Part shown: in pieces, positions 55,620 to 64,000 of the stretch | How positions within the stretch are numbered: the stretch's first letter is position 1 | Layout: every line of letters starts with the position of its first letter | Origin: Dryomyza anilis | Lineage: Eukaryota > Arthropoda > Insecta > Diptera > Dryomyzidae | Direction of reading: 5' to 3' | DNA: 64,000 nt | NCBI GenBank assembly: GCA_951804985.1 | Contig: OX638132.1 | Location: 26,804,440-26,868,439 of the forward strand | Notes under the pieces: model-generated | Told to the model about the DNA's origin: nothing | Database searches by the model: none | Seen by the model: only the letters and a program-made list of their open reading frames with translations | Position numbers and translations under genes: made by a program

Positions 55620-56735
55620 TATGTCCATGAAAAATCGAAAAATTAAGTCAAAAAATGTGATCCGATCACACCCATTTTTAGCAACATGTTTTTAGGGGAA
55701 TTCTTACAATAAGTTTTAATTTTTATAACTATATCTTAAATACTTTTCCAGTTATAAATTCCTAAAAGGTTGTATAAAAGTGACTTGTATGGGAGGTGGG
55801 CTTATCCAATGACCAATTTTGCGTATTTCCGAAATCAGATCCTTTTTTGGCTTTAACATGCTGTAAAACATGCATCTACCCGTCTGAATACGCAAAACCT
55901 TGAGAAATGGTTTTGTGTATTCAGACGAACAGACGAACGGATATGGCTAAACTGACTTGGGTGGTGATTCTGGTTAAAAATATGTCGTCACTATCATGCC
56001 AAAGAGGCGAATGTGTAATTTTTGATATTTGCGATATTTTAAATTTTTGATTGGTTTTTCCTCAAGTATACTGTGCCAAAATGGTGTGAGATTTTGATAC
56101 TTCTAGCCACGAAAAATTGAAAATCTTGTCATGCCAAAAAGGCGAATCTTTTCTTTTTTTTGCCGTAGCTTTTTATTTGTATAAGATAAATAGTGATGTA
56201 AAGGCATTAATTGTTTGTTTTGAAAGCACCTATCGATTGGCATCATTATTTTAAAATAGTTTTTTGAATTTTTATTACTTGCAAGAAAAATGTTTGGAAA
56301 ATTATTTTAAAGTAAGGACGCCAATCAATAGGTGCTTTGAAAACAAATAATTAATGCCTTTACATCACTTTTTTATATTACACCAATAAAGAGTTATAGC
56401 AAAAAAACGAAAAGATTCGCCTTTTTGGCATGACAAGATTTACAATTTTTCAATTTTTTTCGTTTTTTGCTATTACTCTTTTTCCTGCAAATAACCAATG
56501 ATTGATAAATAAACCAAAATAATAAAAAAAAATGAAAAAGAAAATAATTTTTACTAATTTTTAAAGCACTTCAAAGTTTGATATTTGATTTCCCAATATT
56601 TTTAAAAATGCACATTCGCCCCTTTGGCAAGACAGTGACGATATATACTATTATATACCGAACTTGCCTTCTAAGAGGCATTAAAATATAAGCACAAACT
56701 TAATATGCCCTGTACCTCATAGGTGTAGCGTATAA
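55620..56735 (+). repeat. Family A, diverged copy split by a foldback insertion
   Basis: The left part runs from AATGTGATCCGATCACACCC through CTTGTATGGGAGGTGGGCTT and GTGGTGATTCTGGTTAAAAA (to about 55984). The right part resumes at TATATACTATTATATACCGA (56642) and ends CCTCATAGGTGTAGCGTATA (about 56732). The break falls inside the ATATATATAC stretch of the family. The first ~350 bases of the family are absent. Confidence 0.75.
55985..56641. mobile_element. Multi-hairpin foldback element (family Z), copy 2, 657 bp
   Basis: TCGTCACTATCATGCCAAAG (55985-56004) is mirrored at 56622-56641 with few changes. Inside, CTTGTCATGCCAAAAAGGCG-AATC (about 56127) through GCACCTATCGATTGGCATCA (about 56225) is mirrored by ACGCCAATCAATAGGTGCTT (about 56317) through GATTCGCCTTTTTGGCATGA-CAAG (about 56414-56437), a stem of about 120 bases. 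It is a palindrome within a palindrome. It interrupts a family A copy, which fixes its boundaries. Confidence 0.85.
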
Positions 56736-58256
56736 AAAAAACTATACTGCTTGTATCTGAAGTGACATAAGGATCGATAGATGATTCTGAATGATTTTTA
56801 AACAAAATAGTTAAAAGCTAAATTTTGTAGGTTGATTTAATATTTTGAGCAGATTTAACTAGAAAATATCGTTTTTTTAATACCAGGCCTCTTCTGTGTA
56901 TATGGTACAGAAAAGAAATTATATAAAGTAATTTGAATTTTTTTCCCAAAAACTCATCACTCAAAAGCGCGCCTAAAATTACGATACGCAGCATACAAAA
57001 CATAGACAGTGATAGAGACAGAAACGGCGAGAGAAACGGCTGAAAGATGGATAGATTATAAATGTACCGTCGCATGAATGCGCTAAATAATTGCTGAACA
57101 AACAAAAAAGTGCCACCTGCAGCACATTTCAAAGCAATTTACGATACATTTAGACACCTGTGCGTGTGTCTGTGTGAGCGGCTGCTTAGCATTCAGGCGG
57201 GCTGTCAAACGTTTCCGCGCCCGCCATTTATTCAAATACATTTAAAAGCAAATTTTGCATTTTCACACGAATTCGCAAAGCAATCGAGGTGCTGAGGTTT
57301 GATGCAGTCGCTGATGTGCTGGATCAGAGCGGGCGAAATGGGTGACTGGGCTACTTAAAAATTGTTTATTTTATTAAATTTTATATAATTTAGTTTTTTA
57401 TCACGAATTTCAGACAGCTACTTATTTTTGGAAATGTTTCTATTCCCCACTTTGGGTTCAAATCACTGTTTAAAACCATGAATTTTTCGTTGAGCCCTTG
57501 CTGCCGCATTATTATTGTTTTTTAGCACTTTGATTTGCGCGCAATTTGATTAACACTCTTCGCTGGCTGGTGACATCTGTCGTCACACTTAAAATTGGGA
57601 TTTTTAAATGAAATGAGTCGCGAAACGCGCCGCTCATTGTCGCCGTTTTCGCACGACTACATAGAAACCAGTCGACAATAGCGTTGCCACATCATCTGAA
57701 AACCGCTACGCCTTGGAAATCGCAGGGTGGGCCATACAAATGGCAACCAATTTACGCCACTTGCGCGAACATGAATAAAATTACATTGGCCTTACGTTTG
57801 TTACGTTAAATGAGCTTGTTGCGTTACGTTTCAGTCGTCATCAATTGAATTAAATGATTTTTTCAAAATAACAATAAAAGGCAACATCGTTCAGTAACCC
57901 AGGCCATCCCCACCCAGCGCCACTGCATTAATACGCACACGTTAAGTGTTTCCATGTTGGCTGGATACTTTTTTTCATGTTTTGTCGGTGTCACCAAATG
58001 GGAAAGACGTGGTCGTCAATTCGAACGTTAAATATTCCTGTCACGTGCGATTTGATTGAATATGCTTTGCATTTTTTGCCTCCGTCTGTTGTCGTCTTTT
58101 ATTCGGCTACAAAATTTATTGCTTGTATTTATGAAAATGGTAAAAATATTAAAGTTTTCATTTGGAAGTTTTTGCATTGTTGAAATAAAAAGTATATATC
58201 ATAGGTTGGGAGGTTATTTCAATGGTATTATATCAATTTTGTCCAATTACCTAGTC
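56736..58256. other. Higher-GC, apparently single-copy stretch
   Basis: Positions 57090-58060 are GC-richer than average for the window and lack its repeat families. Frames include 57132-56818 minus (104 codons, with FLSPFLSLSLSMFCML as a hydrophobic stretch) and 57977-58183 plus. None has a recognisable domain. The stretch may be conserved non-coding DNA. Confidence 0.3.
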
Positions 58257-58500
58257 GACTCTTTTGATTTATATACTACATACGCAGATTTAGTATGGCA
58301 TAAAAAGTGCAAAGTTTGACCCCTCTATGACGCTCCGTTTAGGAGTTACAGCCACTTTAAATTAAAGATGTGATTTCTGGAATCCTAATACGTCTACTCT
58401 TTTGATTTTTATGCCAAATACGCAGATTTAGAGTGGCATAAAAAGTGCTCCGTTTAGGATTTAGAGCTATTTTAAGTTAAAGTTGTTGTTCTGGACAACA
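58257..58500 (+). repeat. Two diverged units related to the terminal satellite
   Basis: CCCTCTATGACGCTCCGTTT-AGGAGTTACAGCC (58321-58353) and GTGCTCCGTTTAGGATTTAG-AGC (58446-58468) carry the same core as the array at 62650-64000. They are about 115 bases apart and share CTACTCTTTTGATTTTTATG and GGCATAAAAAGTGC between them, which the main array lacks. Confidence 0.8.
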
Positions 58501-60164
58501 GAAAATATCGAAAAGTCGCAAGTAGAACATTGTACGAAATGCTACCTAAAAGGCTGTCTTTCTAATGTGAACTTATTTGCATTCTCAAACCCTATCCGAA
58601 TAACTAACAAGTCCCATTTGCATCGTTTTTTAGTCAGCGAAACGATGCCAGTATACCGTACTCTGAAATGCAACCATATTATGTTAACTCAAATGTTATC
58701 GTTTTCGGATTCTATCAAAAATTTAATAAACAGAAAATTTTAAGACGCACATTGGGAAAAACATAGCAAAAATGATCGCATCGCCTGGTTTAAGCGCAAG
58801 TTTTTAAATTTTTTGGACTAGATACTTGAAATTTTGATATTACCTTCAGAATAGACTTGAGTATATAATTTTTGTTTATCGCTACCAGTGGTAGATACCC
58901 TACAGCCGGAAGTTAAGATTTTTAAAGAAAAGTTATGACAATGGATTCTGAAAGGCAGTCAAAAATAAAAATACACGTGTATCATCATTTTGAAAATTGG
59001 AGCGTAAAAACTTTTTTATAGTTAGTTAAAGTAGGTTAAACATTATATGGAATCATATGAAAAAAACGAGTGTAACTCAATATATTATTTACATTTTTAC
59101 TATCCAAGACTTGTAATCAAATGGTATATACTATTTATAGATTACGTAAACCCATTACAACCAATTTAACCCTTTATTGACGTTTATTTTAAAAATATTT
59201 GACAAATCGTCTTAAATAAGATTTTAAAGTATTAAAATGTCATACGGAAAAATGGCTGACCAATTTTTCGTGGGTTCTCCAAACACAAGTAGCATATAAG
59301 GTTTAATCGAGATAAGTAAAAAAAAAAAAAATTTAAATATAATTTTTTTTTTTTCATATATATACTATTTGTGGACATATCTTAAAATCGAAATATTAGT
59401 TGGAAATAGTTGAGAGATGATCCAAACAAGTTCTATTCCATTGAAAATACACTTTAAAAAAAAAAACTTAAAAATTAAAATATAAGTTTTACTACCCATA
59501 TCTACCTTAACAAATAGAACTAAAATACAATGTCTACCTTAAATTGTTTGCATTAATGTTCTTAATTGTTATAACTACTCAAAATTATCAGATTTCTATA
59601 AAAAAAATGGCGATTCTACAGCGATTTGTATACAGCATTGACAATTACATTTTTTTTTTGGTAAAGAGCTGGCATGTAAGTTTTTATTTCGATTTAATTT
59701 AAAAATATCATTATTATATCTCTACCGTTTTTATTAATCTGCAACCTGGAGTGGAGCAGAGCTGGACACCTCGCCAACTCAATTCTGCATCGGGAAACAA
59801 TTGTTAATCACACAATCACTTTGACACCGACGAATAGGCTTCTTATTCACGCTCCGGTCGCCTTGCGGTTGCTAAGAAGAATAATTTAAGACACATTTTT
59901 CTATACCATAAGGATTTCATACAGACAAATCAAAAAGGCATTCTTCGGTAAATCATTTGTATTACAAAAAGACATCTTTGCCGTAACATTTCGGACAAAT
60001 TTCGGACATCGATAGCATTTAAAAGATAACTTAAAGATATCCTTCAGACATAATTTGTCTAGTTGGGGTGTTGTGAGAAAATTTCATATTAAAAATATTG
60101 AAAGTTTAAACGAAGTTCACTGAAATATTTGATTCTGTCTTTTAACTTAATTTAAACCAAAACC
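58501..60164. other. Mostly AT-rich stretch without gene
   Basis: An 86-codon frame at 58483-58743 is not recognisable. Positions 59735-59890 are GC-richer (CACCTCGCCAACTCAATTCT, CACGCTCCGGTCGCCTTGCG) and look single-copy. No RNA or mobile feature is visible. Confidence 0.35.
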
Positions 60165-60518
60165 AGTAATGAAATTTAGGTCACATGGGAAACGTTGAAG
60201 TAGTGAAATTGTGATAGTTGGTGTGATGATGCCGACTATAAATATACTACACATATGTTTGTGATAATGTGTGCGGTTACCATTTAAGGTAGTGCATAGG
60301 TCACCAGAGTTTATGAATCCTGAAAATTACTACAACCTTGCAATCGCTGAAGAATTTCCTTTCATTTGATACCTATATGTAGAAATGGGTAGGTGTACCG
60401 AATTTCGACTTTTCTTCGGTAAAAAAATTCGGTTCAAGGGAAAACATTATTTTCATATATTTAAGCATGAAGTCAATATATATTTGACCAAAAAAAATGA
60501 ATTTAAGCCGTTTTATCA
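60165..60518 (+). repeat. Family B interspersed repeat, 5' part
   Basis: GGTCACATGGGAAACGTTGA, GTGATGATGCCGACTATAAA, CACATATGTTTGTGATAATG, GGGTAGGTGTACCGAATTTC and TATATTTGACCAAAAAAAAT match 16625-16920. The copy stops where a SINE begins, so the SINE or a deletion removed the rest. Confidence 0.75.
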
Positions 60519-60770
60519 ACATTTGAGCTGTGCCTGTTATATTTGTACTCAAAGTGGTGGGACCTAAAGTTGAATGCCGAATCCGAACAGCGGGTCAGAG
60601 CTATTCATAGGCAATGTTTACTCTGGTAGGTATGCCATTGACTGCTGAGAGGTAGCGTTGCATAGAAAAATGTTTTCTATGAAAAAGATGTTGACAGTCG
60701 CTGGGACTCGAACCGGGGCCCATTCGGCTCGTAGTCCAACGCACTAGCCAGTCGAGCTATCGACGCTACG
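60519..60770 (-). mobile_element. tRNA-derived SINE, nearly complete, minus strand
   Basis: The minus strand starts GTAGCGTCGATAGCTCGACT (A box) with CCGGTTCGAGTCCCAGC as a near-consensus B box. The body includes TCGGATTCGGCATTC and CACTTTGAGTACAAATATAA, and ends near CACAGCTCAAATG, about 50 bases before the full SINE end at 22839. The head differs from the other copies (GTCGATAGC instead of CGCGGTAGC), pointing to a subfamily. Confidence 0.8.
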
Positions 60771-62144
60771 AAGGTATAAACGACTGTATAAACATAGATT
60801 AACTAAAATTGCTGTAGAAACACTTATGAAAAGTAAAAAAAAAAAGTTAGGAGTTTAGAGGAAATTATTATGGTTAAAAATATATTTAACAAAACCCGAT
60901 TGTAATTGCAAATATTATTCGTAATACATTTTTTGCGCGCCGTCTCAGTCTCAGTCACACATGCATTTTTGTATTTCAAAAATTGGTTTCTAATATGTGT
61001 CAATATATTAAACAAAATGCAATCAGTAGAATTCCACATTTATTTACTCACAAAACATTTCACGGTTTGGCAGTTTCGGCGAATTTCGTTTAAAGTGCCT
61101 AAAAACTGTAAACAAAGAAAAAATATAGATTAAGTTGGCATCGAAAAAACGCGTACTTTTTTCATGTGTATCTTCTGGATACAATAACGAACTGATGACA
61201 TTTTCAAATTTCAGAATTTCACGAGTTTAGTTTATATTTTCATAGCAGGTTCGTTGGTTGCAACTCATAGCTACCAGTACGAGACAATTGGTTACATTCG
61301 CGCATCCATTCATGGATTTCCATTAAGTTGTTGCCAAATTCAGCGAACTTTTCGATCGCCTCAACGCCTCAATGCCTCGAAAACGCGTATCTCTCGTTTG
61401 GAACAACGTGCGAACGGACGAATATGGCCAACAGAATGAACGACCATTAAGCTTGTTTTGAAAGCGCAAAGTTTTAACAGATTTTTGAATTGTTTTCAGT
61501 TTGATTTTGATTTGGTTTTCTTTGTTGATTTTTTTTTCAAATGCCTTTTTTGTTTGTCAGGATGCAAGTGTTGAGAATATTTATTCAGGCAATGGCAACA
61601 CTGTCGACACAAACAATGGTAGTATTCGTCGTACTATATTCTTGGTATTTTTTTTTCGTCAGTTCTTAAATTTTTTTCGTGCGTTGATCCGTATTCAAGT
61701 TTATTGCCTCCTGTCCGCAATACTGCTATCTGGATACTTTTTTTCAATTATAAACCAGACGATTTTTTTAACATAACAAATCCACAGAACCAATTATAAG
61801 TTTTCTTTAATTCAATGTGCAGATCAATTAATATGAATTGGTTTGGGTGAAAAATTGAAGTTTTACAATTTTGAAATACATTTTTTTACCTTATACTAAA
61901 AGTGAAATAGATTCATTTTTGTCATCCGTTTGTAAAACCCAAATATGAGGTGAAGAGTTATGAAAATATAATAAAATGCATAAAACTAGGTATTCTGCAA
62001 TACGTAGAAACAAATTTCTAATATATTGTGTAATAAAATCAATCAAGTCAATATAAAAACTGAATTCGGTATACGAACGGTATCCTACATATTATGGATA
62101 CATACCAACTTTAGAACGAGCCACCCTGTAACAGAGTTGTTAAA
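60771..62144. other. Stretch without recognisable gene
   Basis: Positions 61240-61440 are GC-richer and carry a 61-codon frame (61254-61439) with no recognisable domain. CGAGCCACCCTGTAACAG near 62117 resembles a mariner-type terminus, but no partner was found. The rest is AT-rich. Confidence 0.35.
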
Positions 62145-62299
62145 GAATGCATTCTTTTGGGAATGCATTCATCTAAAAAATTGAAAAATGGAAATTCAAA
62201 ATGAATGCATTCATTTTTGTCAAAAGAATGCGAATTCAAAAGCTTCAATTCCCAATCAAATGGCCTTCAAAATGAATGCATTCATCAAAGAATGCATTC
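62145..62299. repeat. Five GAATGCATTC palindromes in 155 bp
   Basis: Perfect 10-base palindromes GAATGCATTC lie at 62145-62154, 62161-62170, 62203-62212, 62274-62283 and 62290-62299, plus a GAATGCGAATTC variant at about 62226. The stretch ends about 350 bp before the satellite array. It could be a decayed palindromic MITE or a protein-binding cluster. Confidence 0.75.
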
Positions 62300-62649
62300 A
62301 TTTCAGTCTGAATTCTGAAAAATAAGGGTTACAATATTAAAGTCGTAAAATCCCGCACTTTCCGGAATTTTTGTTGTTATTGACATTTTAATGAAAATAT
62401 ATCATTGCTATTGGGCAATTATGAGAGTATATTTTATTAAAATCTGCATTTTCACAAAAATATGTGAACAATTCCAATGAACTGGACAAATTTGTGGCAA
62501 ACATTTTCGGAATTATGGGATCGTGGGACTGGAAGCTCTTATTTTTCAGCGACACACATAGGACAAATTCTGTGAAACTCATATTTCGTATTTTGAAGCG
62601 TCAACAGTGTTGATGTTACGCATTTTTGTTTAGTAGTTTAGTAGCATCT

Positions 62650-64000
62650 ATGACGCTCCGTTTAGGATTTATAGCCATTTAAAGGAATTCGAAATCCGAC
62701 CCATCGAATTATATGAAATTTGCAGTGAATAATTTGGCCATAAATACCTATAAAATGAGTCTACTTTCGACCATCTAGGATGCTCCGTTTAGGATTTATA
62801 GCCATTTAAAGGAATTCGAAATTCAAAACCTGATTTCTCCAGAACCGTCCCATCGAAATGTAAGAAATTTGCAGTGAATAATTTGGCCATAAATACCTAT
62901 TAAATGAGTCTACTTTCGACCCTCTAGGACGCTCCGTTTAGGATTTAAAGACACTTAAAGGAATTCGAAATTCAAAACCTAAAATGAGCAAAATAAAATG
63001 AGCCTACTTTCGACCCTCTAGGACGCTCCGGTTAGGATTTATAGCCATTTAAAGGAATTAAAAATTCAAACCCTGATTTCTCCAGAACCGACCCATCGAA
63101 ATATATGAAATGTGCAGTGAATAATTTGGTCATAAATACCTATAAAATGAACCTACTTTTGACCCTCTGGGACGCTCCCTTTAGGATTTATAGACATTTA
63201 AAGGAATTCGAAATTCAAAACCTAAAATGAGCCTACTTTCGGCCCTCTAGGACGCTCCGTTTAGGATTTATAGCCATTTAAAGGAATTCGAAATTCAAAA
63301 CCTGATTTCTCCAGAACCGACCCATCGAATTATATGAAATGTTCAGTGAATAATTTGGCCATAAATACCTATTAAATAAGTCTACTTTCGACCCTCTAAA
63401 ACGCTCCGTTTAGGATTTATAGACACTTAAAGGAATTCGAAATTCAAATCCTAAAATGAGCAAAATAAAATGAGCCTCTGGGACGCTCCGTTTAGAATTT
63501 ATAGCCATTCAAAGGAATTCGAAATTTAAAACGAAATTCAAAACCTGATTTCTCCAGAACCGACCCATCGAAATATATGACCCTTTAGGACGCTCCGTTT
63601 AGAATTTTTAGCCATTTAAAGGAATTCGAAGTTCAAAACCTGATTTCTCCAGAACCGACCCATCGAGCGTCCTCTAGGACGCTCCGTTTAGGATTTATAG
63701 CCATTTAAAGGAATTCGAAATTCAAAACCTGATTTCTCCAGTAAATAATTTGGCCATAAATACCTATAAAATGAGTCTACTTTCGACCCTCTAGGACGCT
63801 CCGTTTAGGATTTATAGCCATATAAAAGGAATCCAAAATTCAAAACCTGATTTCTCCAGAACCGACCCATCGAAATATAAGAACTTTGCAGTGAAAATTT
63901 GGCCATAAATACATATAAAATGAGCGTACTTTCGACCCTCTAGGACGCTCCGTTTAGGATTTATAGCCATTTAAAGGAATTCGAAATTCAAACCCTGATT
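62650..64000 (+). repeat. Satellite array, ~150 bp unit with shorter variants, open at window end
   Basis: The core GCTCCGTTTAGGATTTATAG starts near 62655, 62781, 62931, 63025, 63175, 63254, 63413, 63485, 63592, 63681, 63798 and 63947: twelve units. Three intervals are 149-150 and one is 159; the others are 72-126 because parts of the unit are missing. A full unit also carries GCCATTTAAAGGAATTCGAA, ACCTGATTTCTCCAGAACCG, ATTTGGCCATAAATACCTAT and ATGAGTCTACTTTCGACCCT. No frame is conserved. The array continues beyond 64000. Confidence 0.95.

Noticed and set aside
62100..62125. Second mariner-type end (CGAGCCACCCTGTA)
   Set aside because: No mirrored partner or transposase sequence was found nearby, and a 9-base match can be chance.

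Overview
The window looks like AT-rich nuclear DNA from a higher fly (Diptera, Brachycera; a calyptrate/muscoid fly is my best guess). The reasons are long opa-type CAG/CTG and CAA/TGT runs, LINE fragments with RNase H and a CCHC knuckle, a mariner-like transposase relic, a short gypsy-like solo LTR, tRNA-derived SINEs, and many ~0.8 kb repeats ending in a GACAGACGGACATGGCTAAA-like block. The species assignment is inference. I find no convincing host protein-coding gene; the window is a gene desert or part of a very large intron. All repeat boundaries were read by eye, without alignment software.

Layout. 1-3540: a long inverted-repeat (foldback) element whose left arm is split by a 5'-truncated LINE. 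3780-7800: ATGAAT-type repeat debris, a family B fragment, an ATCGAT cluster and the first TTTTTG array. 8000-9130: CAG/CTG-rich, higher-GC sequence. 9544-11708: a nest of elements holding an 882 bp TA-flanked element with a 135-codon ORF and a complete 376 bp solo LTR. 13301-14920: two terminal-inverted-repeat elements. 16625-17305: a full family B repeat. 17560-19330: higher-GC unique DNA. 19595-23555: a 4 kb element with TA-flanked termini that contains a minisatellite, a TTTTTG array, a family A repeat and two SINEs, one with an 11 bp target duplication. 27065-28140: a ~97 bp tandem array, then a second LINE relic at 28311-29032. 31085-34370: two family A copies in opposite orientation. 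34750-35856: a foldback element with subrepeated arms. 36879-38385: a MITE, a multi-hairpin foldback and a second copy of the first foldback family. 39009-39691: a tandem duplication. 40988-43472: two family A copies, a degraded copy and a 352 bp MITE. 47150-47548: the mariner-like relic, followed by an 800 bp TTTTTG array. 50255-50773: a CCCAAGTAAC element. 52817-56735: a complex nest of foldbacks, family A copies and a CCCTGCAGTG element. 60165-60770: family B plus a SINE. 62650-64000: a satellite array that runs off the window end, with two diverged related units 4 kb upstream.

The main message is architecture rather than pathway. At least five elements share a CACWCWRAAA-like terminus flanked by TA, at least five unrelated-looking elements are large palindromes, and insertions into other elements are frequent enough to give a relative insertion order. 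Nothing here forms an operon-like or multi-gene functional system. The single most gene-like unknown is the 135-codon ORF inside the 882 bp element at 9759-10640.
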